NCBI GenBank assembly: GCA_047605685.1
Contig: JASGFF010000007.1
Span: 1-53,920, forward strand
DNA from: JAUASV01 sp047605685
Lineage (GTDB): Bacteria; Actinomycetota; Actinomycetes; Actinomycetales; Microbacteriaceae
Direction: 5' to 3'
Length of the DNA: 53,920 bases
Shown here: positions 43,722 to 53,776 of the stretch, piece by piece
How positions within the stretch are numbered: the stretch's first letter is position 1
Layout: every line of letters starts with the position of its first letter
Notes under the pieces: generated by a model
Told to the model about the DNA's origin: nothing
The model's input: only the letters and a program-made list of their open reading frames with translations
Databases searched by the model: none
Translations under genes and position numbers: made by a program

Positions 43722-44216
43722 ATGGCAGACCCCTCGTTCGACATCGTCAGCAAGGTCGACAAGATGGAGGCCGACAACGCCGTCAACCAGGCGCAGAAGG
43801 AGATCGCGCAGCGCTACGACTTCAAGGGCGTGGGGGCATCGATCGAGTGGAGCGGCACCGAGCGCATCCTGCTCAAGGCCGAGACCGAGGAGCGGGTGAA
43901 GGCGGTGCTCGAGGTGCTCGAGGCCAAGTTCGTCAAGCGCGGCATCTCCGGCCGCAGCCTCGACACCGGCAAGGCCTACCCGAGCGGCAAGGAGTACCGC
44001 ATCGAGGTCGGCGTCAAGAACGGCATCGGCTCCGACGACGCCAAAAAGATCGCGAAGGTGATCCGCGACGAGGCGCCGAGGAGCGTCAAGAGCCAGATCC
44101 AGGGCGACGAGCTGCGCGTGCAGTCGAAGAGCCGCGACGACCTGCAGGCGACGATCGCGCTGCTGAAGGCCCGGGACGACCTCGACGTGGCGCTCCAGTT
44201 CGTGAACTTCCGCTGA
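43722..44216 (+). CDS. yajQ: YajQ family nucleotide/RNA-binding protein
   Basis: Protein of 164 aa, usual length. MADPSFDIVSKVDKMEADNAV, QRYDFKG and the end DDLDVALQFVNFR are family signatures; two ferredoxin-like domains. Some homologues bind c-di-GMP. The ATG lies seven bases after TAGCAT, a leaderless-type start. Followed after two bases by the cardiolipin synthase. Confidence 0.95.
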   Translation: MADPSFDIVSKVDKMEADNAVNQAQKEIAQRYDFKGVGASIEWSGTERILLKAETEERVKAVLEVLEAKFVKRGISGRSLDTGKAYPSGKEYRIEVGVKNGIGSDDAKKIAKVIRDEAPRSVKSQIQGDELRVQSKSRDDLQATIALLKARDDLDVALQFVNFR

Positions 44217-44218
44217 CC

Positions 44219-45679
44219 GTGTCCTGGGCCCTCGTCGGCGCGATCTGGTCGGTCGCGATCGTCGTCGTCGACTGGGTCATCCGGCTGCTCGCGCTCGTCT
44301 CGGTGCCGCGCGACCGGCGGCCGCAGACCGCGCTCGCCTGGCTGCTGTTGATCATGTTCGCGCCGATCCCCGGCATCGTGCTGCTCTGGCTGTTCGGCTC
44401 GCGCCGGCTCCCGCGCCGACGGCTGCGCAAGCAGCGCGAGGTCAACACGCTCATCGCCGATGCCAGTCGCGGCCTGGAGTTCGAGCCGGTCGCCGCCTGG
44501 CCGGACTGGCTGCCGCCGATCGTCCGGATGGGCCGCACCCTCGGCACGATGCCGATGATCGGCGGCAACGTCACCGACGTGCTCACCGACTACGAGCACT
44601 CCATCGCCGAGATGACGGATGCCGTGCGCCGCGCCCGCCGCTTCGTGCACGCCGAGTTCTACATCCTCTCCTGGGATGCCACGACGGCACCCTTCTTCGA
44701 GGCCATCGCCGAGGCCGTGCGCCGCGGCGTCACCGTGCGGGTGCTGCTGGACCACATGGCCACGGTGCGCAGCGGGAACCGGCGGCGCAGCATCCGCAGG
44801 CTCACCGAGACCGGGGCGCGCTGGCACTACATGCTGCCGGTGCAGCCCTGGCGCGGCCGCTTCCAGCGCATCGACCTGCGCAACCACCGCAAGCTGCTCG
44901 TGATCGACAACACGGTCGCCTACACCGGCTCGCAGAACATGATCGACGCGAGCTACAACAAGCGCTCCCACCTGCGCCGCGGCCTGCGCTGGAAGGACCT
45001 CATGGTGCGCTTCGAGGGGCCGATCGCCGCGGGCATCAACGCGCTGTTCATCACCGACTGGTACAGCGAGACCGACGAGCTGCTCACCCCGGACGAGCAG
45101 CGGATCGTCACCGCTCCGGCGGCCGCGAGCCTCGACTGCCAGGTGGTGCCCTCCGGGCCCGGCTTCGAGGGCGAGAACAACCTCCGGCTGTTCAACTCGC
45201 TCGTGTACGCGGCGAAGGAGCGGGTCATCCTGGTCTCGCCGTACTTCGTGCCGGACGACTCGATGCTCTACGCCATCACGACCGCCGCGCAGTCGGGCAT
45301 CGAGGTGCAGCTGTTCGTCTCGGAGGTCGGCGACCAGGCGATCGTCTACCACGCGCAGCGCAGCTACTACGAGCAGCTGCTGCGCGCGGGCGTGCGCATC
45401 TTCCTGTACCGGGCGCCGACGCTGCTGCACGCCAAGCACTTCACGATCGACGACAGTGTGGCCGTCATCGGCTCGAGCAACATGGACATGCGCTCGTTCA
45501 GCCTCAATCTGGAGATCTCGGTGATGGTGCACGGCACCGCGTTCGTGCGGCAGCTGCGCGAGATCGAGGCTGACTACCGCGCGGCGAGCATCGAGCTGAC
45601 CCTCGAGGACTGGATGCGGCAGCCGCGCGCCGCGCGCACCCTCGACTCGCTCGCCCGGCTGACCGCGACCGTGCAGTAG
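44219..45679 (+). CDS. cls: Cardiolipin synthase (phospholipase D family)
   Basis: Protein of 486 aa. Two N-terminal helices (PLDc_N type), then two HKD motifs: H223-K225-D230 (HRKLLVIDNTVAYTGS) and H404-K406-D411 (HAKHFTIDDSVAVIGSSN). It joins two phosphatidylglycerols, or PG and another phospholipid, to cardiolipin at the membrane. GTG start two bases after the yajQ stop, hence co-transcribed. Confidence 0.93.
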   Translation: MSWALVGAIWSVAIVVVDWVIRLLALVSVPRDRRPQTALAWLLLIMFAPIPGIVLLWLFGSRRLPRRRLRKQREVNTLIADASRGLEFEPVAAWPDWLPPIVRMGRTLGTMPMIGGNVTDVLTDYEHSIAEMTDAVRRARRFVHAEFYILSWDATTAPFFEAIAEAVRRGVTVRVLLDHMATVRSGNRRRSIRRLTETGARWHYMLPVQPWRGRFQRIDLRNHRKLLVIDNTVAYTGSQNMIDASYNKRSHLRRGLRWKDLMVRFEGPIAAGINALFITDWYSETDELLTPDEQRIVTAPAAASLDCQVVPSGPGFEGENNLRLFNSLVYAAKERVILVSPYFVPDDSMLYAITTAAQSGIEVQLFVSEVGDQAIVYHAQRSYYEQLLRAGVRIFLYRAPTLLHAKHFTIDDSVAVIGSSNMDMRSFSLNLEISVMVHGTAFVRQLREIEADYRAASIELTLEDWMRQPRAARTLDSLARLTATVQ

Positions 45680-45710
45680 CGGTCATCGGACGGTGCGACC
45701 GCCGCGGGCC

Positions 45711-47087
<1,377 letters not shown>

Positions 47088-47117
47088 ACTTGTTCCTTCG
47101 GTGATCGGGTGGCGGCG

Positions 47118-48188
47118 TCAGCCGTCGCGGTCGACGACCGTCTCGGCGAAGCGCACCAGGGCGCGCCGGACCGGGCCGTCCGGGACGGGGTCGAGCGCGG
47201 CGACGGCGGCATCCGCCCAGCGCCGCGCGGTGTCGCGGGTGTCGGCCGTCACCGGATGGGCGCGCAGCTCGGCGACGGCAGCGTCGAAGTCCGCCTCGGC
47301 GGCGGCGTCCGTGCCCGCACCGTCGGACATGGCGCCGCCGTCGAGCCGAGCGGCGAGGGATGCCGCGCCGGCATCCGTCTGGGCCCGGGCGCGCAGCAGC
47401 AGCAGCGGCAGCGTCACCACGCCGGCGCGCAGGTCGGTGCCGGCGCGCTTGCCGGTGCGGTCGGCGGCGGGCGAGAGGTCGATGACGTCGTCGACGATCT
47501 GGAAGGCCACCCCGACGCGCTCGCCGTACTCGCGCACCGCGGCGCGATAGCGCTCGGGGGCACCCGACATCATCACGCCCATCTCGGCCGCGGTCGCGAT
47601 GAGCGAGCCGGTCTTGTCGGCGAGCACCTGCAGGTAGTGCTCGACCGGGTCGGCGTCCTCGGCGGGGCCGACCGTCTCGTGCAGCTGGCCGAGGCAGAGC
47701 CGCTCGAACGTGGCCGCCTGCAGCCGGATCGCCTCCTCGCCGAGCCCCGCGACGAGGCTCGAGGCACGGGCGAACAGCAGGTCGCCGGTGAGGATCGCGA
47801 CCGAGTTGCCCCAGACCTGCTGGGCGCTCGGCACCCCGCGGCGCATCGTCGCCTCGTCCATGACGTCGTCGTGGTACAGCGAGGCCAGGTGGATGAGCTC
47901 GACGGAACGGGCCACCGCGAGCACCGCATCGGTGGCGCCGGCACCGAGCTGCGCGGTGAGCAGCGTGAGCGTGGGCCGCACCCGCTTGCCGCCCGCCTGA
48001 AGCAGATAGCGACCGGTGACATCCGCGAGCGCGTCGGAGAAGCGCATGTCGGCGAGCAGACCGGCCTCGATGCTCTCGAGGGCGTCGTCGAGCCTCTCGG
48101 CGAGGCGGCGGTCCTCGGCGGAGGCGAACAGCCGCCCGGTGAAGCCGAAGGACGAGCTCAGCCGCGTCGCACGCCTGCTCGGGGTCAT
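47118..48188 (-). CDS. Long-chain polyprenyl diphosphate synthase
   Basis: Protein of 356 aa. FARM motif D107-D111 (YHDDVMDEA) and second aspartate-rich motif (QIVDDVIDLS), with GGKRVRP and the LTGDLLFARA region. Two residues before the first motif is a small/Leu region rather than bulky aromatics, in line with long products (C35-C50). It makes the menaquinone side chain used by MenA at 52788. Followed by fprA; preceded by menG. Confidence 0.92.
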   Translation of the reverse strand: MTPSRRATRLSSSFGFTGRLFASAEDRRLAERLDDALESIEAGLLADMRFSDALADVTGRYLLQAGGKRVRPTLTLLTAQLGAGATDAVLAVARSVELIHLASLYHDDVMDEATMRRGVPSAQQVWGNSVAILTGDLLFARASSLVAGLGEEAIRLQAATFERLCLGQLHETVGPAEDADPVEHYLQVLADKTGSLIATAAEMGVMMSGAPERYRAAVREYGERVGVAFQIVDDVIDLSPAADRTGKRAGTDLRAGVVTLPLLLLRARAQTDAGAASLAARLDGGAMSDGAGTDAAAEADFDAAVAELRAHPVTADTRDTARRWADAAVAALDPVPDGPVRRALVRFAETVVDRDG

Positions 48189-48237
48189 CTCGAACCGATC
48201 TGTCGAGTGGTCTTACGGTCGCGGTCGGGGCGCCGGC

Positions 48238-48999
48238 TCAGCCGGCGCGCTCCGCGGAGGCACGCCGCTGCCGCCGCTTCTGGACGGATGCCAGCACCGC
48301 CTGGTCCTCCGGCTTGCGCCCACGATGCAGGGCCACGATGCCGCCGCTGAGGTTGCGGTAGGCGACGCGCGTGAAGCCCGTCGCCCGCATCCACTGGCTC
48401 AGCTCGCCCTGGTCCGGCCAGCCGCGGATGGACTCGGCCAGGTAATCATATGCGGCGGAGTTCGAGCTGGTCACCCGGGCGACGACGGGCAGCACCGTGC
48501 GGAGGTAGCCGTGATAGCCGGCACGCAGCAGCGCGCGCGGCGGGCGGGAGAACTCGCAGATCACGACGCGGCCGCCGGGCTTGAGCACCCGGTACATCTC
48601 GGCGAGCGCGAGATGCGGGTCCCGCACGTTGCGCAGGCCGAAGCTGCTGGTCACGGCGTCGAACTCGTCGTCGCCGAAGGGCAGCCGCTCGGCGTCCGCC
48701 TCGATGAACTCGATGCGCGGGTGCCGCCTGCGCCCCTCGGCGATCATGCCGGGCGAGAAGTCCACGGCCACGACGGTCGCGCCGGTGCGCGCCAGCGCCG
48801 CCGAGCTCGTGCCCGTGCCGGCGGCGACGTCGAGAACCCGCTCGCCGGCCACCGGGGCGACGGCCCGCGTCGTGGCGATGCGCCAGAGCACCGCGTTGCC
48901 CGCCGAGAGCACGTCGTTCGTGCGGTCGTAGCCCTTCGCGACCCCGTCGAACATGCCCGACACCTCATCCGGGTCCTTGTCCATGTCCGCCGTTCCCAC
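48238..48999 (-). CDS. menG: Demethylmenaquinone methyltransferase
   Basis: Protein of 253 aa, UbiE/COQ5 family. SAM motif I VLDVAAGTGTSSAAL, VAVDFSPGMI, family signature DAVTSSFGLRNV and RVLKPGGRVVICEFSRP. It performs the last menaquinone step. GTG start with TAGACT (49006-49011) six bases upstream, so leaderless; its promoter is back to back with that of menF. Confidence 0.95.
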   Translation of the reverse strand: MGTADMDKDPDEVSGMFDGVAKGYDRTNDVLSAGNAVLWRIATTRAVAPVAGERVLDVAAGTGTSSAALARTGATVVAVDFSPGMIAEGRRRHPRIEFIEADAERLPFGDDEFDAVTSSFGLRNVRDPHLALAEMYRVLKPGGRVVICEFSRPPRALLRAGYHGYLRTVLPVVARVTSSNSAAYDYLAESIRGWPDQGELSQWMRATGFTRVAYRNLSGGIVALHRGRKPEDQAVLASVQKRRQRRASAERAG

Positions 49000-49040
49000 G
49001 CCAGAAGTCTACTGAGACGGGCGGCCGTTACCCTGGATCG

Positions 49041-50261
49041 GTGAGTTCCCTGCCCGCCCTCCGCGGCGCGAGCGAGGCCGTCGACGACATCGGTCCGCTC
49101 ATCACCCTGCTCGACGCCCAGGACCCGCTGCTGTTCGTCCGCCGTGGTCACGGCATTGCCGGCATCGGCGAGGCGCTGCGCCTGGAGTTCAGCGGTCCGG
49201 ACCGGCTGCGGGATGCCGCGCTCGCCTGGCGCGAGCTCGTGGCCGCAGCCGAGATCGACGACCGCGTCGGGCTGCCCGGCAGCGGCCTCGTCGCCTTCGG
49301 CAGCTTCGCCTTCAGCGAACGCTCGGCGGCGACGAGCGTGCTCATCGTGCCCCGGGTGGTCGTCGGCCGCCGCGACGACGCCGCCTGGATCACCCGCATC
49401 GGCGAGCAGGCGCCCGCGCCGCAGCCGAGCCGGCTCGGCGACGAGTACCGCATCGCGCTGCATCCGGGCGCCCTCGACGTCGAGGGCTACATCGCCGCCG
49501 TCGACCGCGCCCTCGCCCACATCGCCGCCGGCCGGCTGCGCAAGGTCGTGCTCGCCCGCGACCTCGTCGGCCGGCTGCCCGCGGGCGCCGACCTGCGCCG
49601 GGTGCTCGCCGAGCTCGCCCTCGGCTACCCGGACACCTACACCTACGCGGTCAACGGCTTCATCGGCTCGAGCCCCGAGACGCTCGTGCGGGTGGACCAC
49701 GGTGCGGTCGGCGCGCGCGTGCTCGCCGGCAGCATCGGCCGCGGCGCCGACGCGGAGGCGGACCACGACGCCGCCGTGCGGCTGGCCACCTCGACGAAGG
49801 ACCTGGACGAGCACCAGTACGCGCTGGACTCGGTGGTCTCGGCCCTCGGGCCGCACTCGCGCGGGCTGCGGGCCAGCGACATCCCGTTCGCGCTCAAGCT
49901 GCCGAACCTGTGGCACCTCGCGAGCGACGTGGAGGGCACGCTCGTCGACGGCTCCTCCTGTCTCGACCTCATCGCCGCGCTGCACCCCACCGCGGCGGTC
50001 GCGGGCACGCCGACGGATGCCGCCCTCGAGGTGATCCACGAGCTGGAGCCCTTCGACCGCGGGCGCTACGCCGGGCCGATCGGCTGGGTCTCGGCCTCCG
50101 GCGACGGCGAGTGGGCGGTGGCGCTGCGCGGGGCGCACGTCTCCTCGACGGGCCGGGTGACCGCCTACGCGGGGGCGGGCATCGTCGCCGGGTCCTCCGG
50201 CGAGCGCGAGCTGGCCGAGACCACGATGAAGTTCCGGCCGATCGTCGAGGCGTTCGGCTGA
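49041..50261 (+). CDS. menF: Isochorismate synthase
   Basis: Protein of 406 aa with a chorismate-binding domain: LRKVVLARDLVG, FIGSSPETLVRV, LAGSIGRG, then KLPNLWHLASDVEG, HPTAAVAGTPTDAAL and the RYAGPIGWV segment. It converts chorismate to isochorismate, first step of the menaquinone route. GTG six bases after TACCCT (49029-49034), leaderless type. The only men gene here on the plus strand. Confidence 0.92.
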   Translation: MSSLPALRGASEAVDDIGPLITLLDAQDPLLFVRRGHGIAGIGEALRLEFSGPDRLRDAALAWRELVAAAEIDDRVGLPGSGLVAFGSFAFSERSAATSVLIVPRVVVGRRDDAAWITRIGEQAPAPQPSRLGDEYRIALHPGALDVEGYIAAVDRALAHIAAGRLRKVVLARDLVGRLPAGADLRRVLAELALGYPDTYTYAVNGFIGSSPETLVRVDHGAVGARVLAGSIGRGADAEADHDAAVRLATSTKDLDEHQYALDSVVSALGPHSRGLRASDIPFALKLPNLWHLASDVEGTLVDGSSCLDLIAALHPTAAVAGTPTDAALEVIHELEPFDRGRYAGPIGWVSASGDGEWAVALRGAHVSSTGRVTAYAGAGIVAGSSGERELAETTMKFRPIVEAFG

Positions 50262-50266
50262 GCGCA

Positions 50267-50341
50267 ATCGGTTGTGCAGGAGAAACTCTGTTCACGAGCC
50301 AATACGAGTCGTAAGCAGCCGGATTCTCCTGCACAACCGAT
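50267..50341. repeat. Interspersed palindromic element, copy 2 (75 bp)
   Basis: Perfect 18-bp inverted ends, ATCGGTTGTGCAGGAGAA and complement, around a 39-bp core unlike that of copy 1. It lies five bases after the menF stop and before the convergent menD end. Confidence 0.85.
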
Positions 50342-50375
50342 CTTCTGCATGGCAGCTTGGGCGACACGCCCCTAG

Positions 50376-52028
50376 CTAGAGCGCGAGCGGCACCTCGACG
50401 AGGGTCGGCACCGCGGTCGCGACCAGGGCCTCCTCGAGACGCTGGCGGGTGTCGGCGAGCCGGTGCTCCCAGCCGTAGGCGGCGGCGAGCGCGGCCAGGT
50501 CGACGCGCTGCGGGGTCAGCATGACACGGCGGAACGCCTCGGCCTCGGCGGTGCGGGCCACCTCCAGGCCGGAGAAGATCGTGCCGCCGTGGTCGTTGCC
50601 GACGACGAGCTGGATGCGCGGGGGCCGCTCTCCCTCGCCGAACAGCAGCGAGCCGGCGTCGTGCAGCAGCGCGAGATCGCCGAGCAGCACCCGGGTCACG
50701 CCGTGGGGATGCGGGCCGTCCTGGCTGGCGAGCGCGACGCCGAGGCCGGTCGCGACGGTGCCGTCGATGCCGGCCAGGCCGCGGTTGGCATGCACCCGGA
50801 TGCGCTTGCCGGGCGCCACGGCATCGAGCTCGCGGATGAGCCGGCTCGCGCCGAGCACGAGCCGGTCGTGCGGCCAGGTGACGCGCCACAGCGTCTCGAC
50901 GAGGTGCCGGCGGTCCACCGGGGCCCGGAGCCCGGCGAGCACGGCCCGGCCGAAGGCGGCCTGGTCGGCCGGGGCCTCCGAGATCGCGACGCCGACGGCG
51001 GCGCTGTCGTCGCTCGCGAGCGCCGCCCGCGAGGCCGCCACCCAGCGGCCGGCCCAGCGGCGGTCGGCCGGCTCGCCCTCGACACGGACGGCATCCACCG
51101 GGAGCGCCCGGCGGCCGGGATCCCAGACCTCGGGGCCGGCGGAGCGCACGACGACCGTCTCGACGTCGGCCCGGGCGGCGAGCGCCGGCACCTCGCGGCT
51201 GAGCGTCGGATGCCCGAACACGATCGCCCGGCGCACCCGGTCGCCGAAGCCGGGGGCGCCGAGCAGCCGGCGGTAGTCCGACACGAGCTGCGGCCCGAAG
51301 CGCGCCCCGCTGCCGACCTCGGCCAGCAGCGGGGCGCCGAGCTCGCGCGCGACGCGCTCCGCCGTCTCGCCGGCCGCCTGGCCGGCGATCACGACCGTCG
51401 ACTCGTCGGCGCGCAGCGGCAGGACCTCCGGGCCGGCGAGGGCAGGGCCGGCGAGCCCCTCAGGCGCCGCGCTCAGTCCCTCGGGCAGCCGCAGCGCCCC
51501 GCTGAGCGGGGCACGGAAGGCGACGTTGAGCTGCGCGGGGCCGCGGCCGGCGAGGGTCTCGGCCACGACGGCCTCGGCGTCGAGGCCGGCCGCATCCGAC
51601 ACCGCCGCGACCTCCACGAGCCGGGCGGCGGCGCCGAACATGCCGCGCTGCTCGGTGGTCTGGTTCGCGGCGATGCCGTGCAGCTCCTCCGGCCGGTCGG
51701 CGGTGAGCGCGATCAGCGGCACCCCGCTGTGGTGCGCCTCGAGCACGGCCGGATGCAGGTTCGCCACCGCCGTGCCCGAGGTGGTCACGACGAGGGTCGG
51801 CCGGCCGGTCTCGAGGGCGAGGCCGAGAGCGAGGAAGCCGGCGCCGCGCTCGTCGATGCGCACCCGCAGCCGCAGCAGCCCGCGGCGCTCGAGCTCGGCG
51901 GCGGCGAGGGCGAGCGCCTGCGAACGCGAGCCCGGGCAGACGACGGCGTCGCGCACCCCGGCCCGCACGAAGGCGGCGAGCAGTGCGACCGCGACGTCGC
52001 TACTGGGCGCCCGGCCGGCCGCTGTCAT
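50376..52028 (-). CDS. menD: SEPHCHC synthase, MenD
   Basis: Protein of 550 aa, thiamine-diphosphate enzyme. VCPGSRSQALALA, the conserved Glu in RIDERGAGFLALG, TTSGTAVANLHPAV, and the ThDP-binding stretch LGDLALLHDAGSLL with NDHGGTIFS. It joins isochorismate and 2-oxoglutarate. ATG at 52028; the first 29 bp overlap the PLDc_N gene upstream, suggesting coupling. Confidence 0.95.
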   Translation of the reverse strand: MTAAGRAPSSDVAVALLAAFVRAGVRDAVVCPGSRSQALALAAAELERRGLLRLRVRIDERGAGFLALGLALETGRPTLVVTTSGTAVANLHPAVLEAHHSGVPLIALTADRPEELHGIAANQTTEQRGMFGAAARLVEVAAVSDAAGLDAEAVVAETLAGRGPAQLNVAFRAPLSGALRLPEGLSAAPEGLAGPALAGPEVLPLRADESTVVIAGQAAGETAERVARELGAPLLAEVGSGARFGPQLVSDYRRLLGAPGFGDRVRRAIVFGHPTLSREVPALAARADVETVVVRSAGPEVWDPGRRALPVDAVRVEGEPADRRWAGRWVAASRAALASDDSAAVGVAISEAPADQAAFGRAVLAGLRAPVDRRHLVETLWRVTWPHDRLVLGASRLIRELDAVAPGKRIRVHANRGLAGIDGTVATGLGVALASQDGPHPHGVTRVLLGDLALLHDAGSLLFGEGERPPRIQLVVGNDHGGTIFSGLEVARTAEAEAFRRVMLTPQRVDLAALAAAYGWEHRLADTRQRLEEALVATAVPTLVEVPLAL

Positions 52029-52302
52029 CGCCCTCGGCGTTCGGCTTCCTGGCGATGCGGCGCAGGAACTCGGGGTCGTCGTCCGGGGCCAGCGGGCGGG
52101 TCTCGCGGCGCGGCGCGGCCGGCGCGCGGCCGAGCACGAACCACAGGATGCCACCCACCGGCGACAGCAGCAGCACGATGATCGCCCAGACCGGCTTGGG
52201 CAGTGCGCGCACCCGCGCGGGCGGCAGCAGCAGCACGTCGACGAAGGCGAACACCAGGAAGGCGAGCTCCACGACCGTGAGCAGCACGAGCACGCGGGAC
52301 AT
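52000..52302 (-). CDS. Small PLDc_N-domain membrane protein
   Basis: Protein of 100 aa with two helices (VLLTVVELAFLVFAFVDVLL; PVWAIIVLLLSPVGGILWFVLG), the phospholipase D N-terminal module without any catalytic domain, then an acidic/basic tail. Role unknown. ATG six bases after TAGGAT (52309-52314), leaderless type. Commonly found beside menD in Microbacteriaceae-like gene orders. Confidence 0.85.
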   Translation of the reverse strand: MSRVLVLLTVVELAFLVFAFVDVLLLPPARVRALPKPVWAIIVLLLSPVGGILWFVLGRAPAAPRRETRPLAPDDDPEFLRRIARKPNAEGDDSGRPGAQ

Positions 52303-52445
52303 GCCGCGATCCTATCGGCGCGGGCCCCGCCGCATCCGCCCTGCCCCCGCCCGGCGCCCGCGCTCGTCGCACGGTAGCCGGTCCCGGCCGCTGCCGGCAT
52401 GGACGCTTGGCATGGGCTCCTAGCGCGGGCTCCTAGCATGGAGGG

Positions 52446-52817
52446 GTGAGACCGGTCATCCTCTACGGCGCCGTGCGCGTCGGGCTGTTCGCCGTCGTGA
52501 CCGCCGTGCTGCTGCTGCTCGGGATCAACCGCTACCTCGCCGCCGTCGTCGCCGCGGTCGTCGCGTTGTGCATCGGCTACATCGGTTTCGGCGGCCTGCG
52601 CCAGGCATCCGCCGAGGCGCTCGCGAGCCGCCGGGCGGCCGCCTCGGAGCACCCGGCGAGCGCGCGCGGTGCCGACGAGGACGCCGAGGACGCCGCCCTC
52701 GACCGTCCCGTGGAGGTCCAGCCGGAGGCCCGGCCGGAAATCCAGCCGCCGGAAATCCAGCCGGAGGCCCAGACGGAGACCGGGCCGCTACAGGGCGATC
52801 GCGGCGGCGAGTCCTAG
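52446..52817 (+). CDS. DUF4229-like small membrane protein
   Basis: Protein of 123 aa: two N-terminal helices (VGLFAVVTAVLLLLGI; YLAAVVAAVVALCIGYIGF), then an acidic Glu/Pro-rich tail with PEIQP-type repeats. The function is unknown. GTG six bases after TAGCAT; the 13 bp containing that box are duplicated just upstream. The tail overlaps the convergent menA end by 30 bp. Confidence 0.85.
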   Translation: MRPVILYGAVRVGLFAVVTAVLLLLGINRYLAAVVAAVVALCIGYIGFGGLRQASAEALASRRAAASEHPASARGADEDAEDAALDRPVEVQPEARPEIQPPEIQPEAQTETGPLQGDRGGES

Positions 52818-53765
52818 GCCGTAGGCGAAAGCCGCCAGGATGGTCAGCTGCAGCGCCCAGACCAGCTCGCGGGCGCTGCGGGCCGCGAGCGTGATCACGC
52901 AGGCGGGGATCGAGGCGAGCAGCACGAACAGCACCAGGCCGGCCTCGGAGTAGAGCACCCAGAACAGGATGACGACGGTGAACGGCAGCGCCATGAACAC
53001 CGTGTAGATCACGCGCGAAGCCCGGTCGCCGATCCGGACGGCGAGGGTGCGCTTGCCGACGAGCGCGTCCTGGGCGCGGTCGCGGATGTTGTTCACCATG
53101 AGCACGGCGCAGGCGAGGAAGCCGGCGCCGACGCCGGCGGCGATCGACTCGAGGCTGGTCTCGTCCACCTGCACATAGGTGGAGCCCACGGTCGCGACGG
53201 GGCCGAAGAACACGAACACCGCCAGCTCGCCGAGGCCCGCATAGCCGTAGGGACGCTTGCCGCCGGTGTAGAACCAGCCCGCGAGGATCGCCAGGGCACC
53301 CACCGCGAACAGCCACCAGTGCTGGCTGAGCACGACGAGCACGGCGCCGGCCACCGCCGCGATGCCGAAGAAGGCCAGCGCGGCGGCGCGCACGGCCTGC
53401 GGCTTCGCCCGGCCGCTGCCGGTGAGCCGCGCGGGACCGAGCCGGTGGGCGTCGGAGCCGCGGATGCCGTCGGAGTAGTCGTTGGCGTAGTTGACGCCGA
53501 TCTGCAGGGCGAGCGCGACGATGAGGCACAGCGCGATGCGGTACTCGTGCCACACCTCGGTGCCGATCACGTGCGCGGCGCCGGTGCCGAGCGCGACCGG
53601 GGCGATCGCGAGGGGGAGGGTCAGCGGACGGGCACCGCCGATCCAGTCCAGCACCCCCGCGGGCTTCACCCGCGCGGGCCCCGGGCGTTTACCCCCAGGC
53701 CGGCCGGGGGCCGGGCGCCTGGACGTCGTCTTCTTCTTCCGGGAGGTCCCGCTCTTCTGAGCCAC
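52788..53765 (-). CDS. menA: 1,4-dihydroxy-2-naphthoate polyprenyltransferase
   Basis: Protein of 325 aa. Lys/Arg/Pro-rich N-terminal tail (about 35 aa), then UbiA-type membrane domain with NYANDYSDGIRGSD (first Asp-rich motif) and NNIRDRAQD (second). It attaches the polyprenyl tail to DHNA. GTG start; TAGACT eight bases upstream overlaps the menE stop codon. Confidence 0.95.
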   Translation of the reverse strand: MAQKSGTSRKKKTTSRRPAPGRPGGKRPGPARVKPAGVLDWIGGARPLTLPLAIAPVALGTGAAHVIGTEVWHEYRIALCLIVALALQIGVNYANDYSDGIRGSDAHRLGPARLTGSGRAKPQAVRAAALAFFGIAAVAGAVLVVLSQHWWLFAVGALAILAGWFYTGGKRPYGYAGLGELAVFVFFGPVATVGSTYVQVDETSLESIAAGVGAGFLACAVLMVNNIRDRAQDALVGKRTLAVRIGDRASRVIYTVFMALPFTVVILFWVLYSEAGLVLFVLLASIPACVITLAARSARELVWALQLTILAAFAYGLGLAAAIAL

Positions 53766-53776
53766 GTCTGCGGAGT

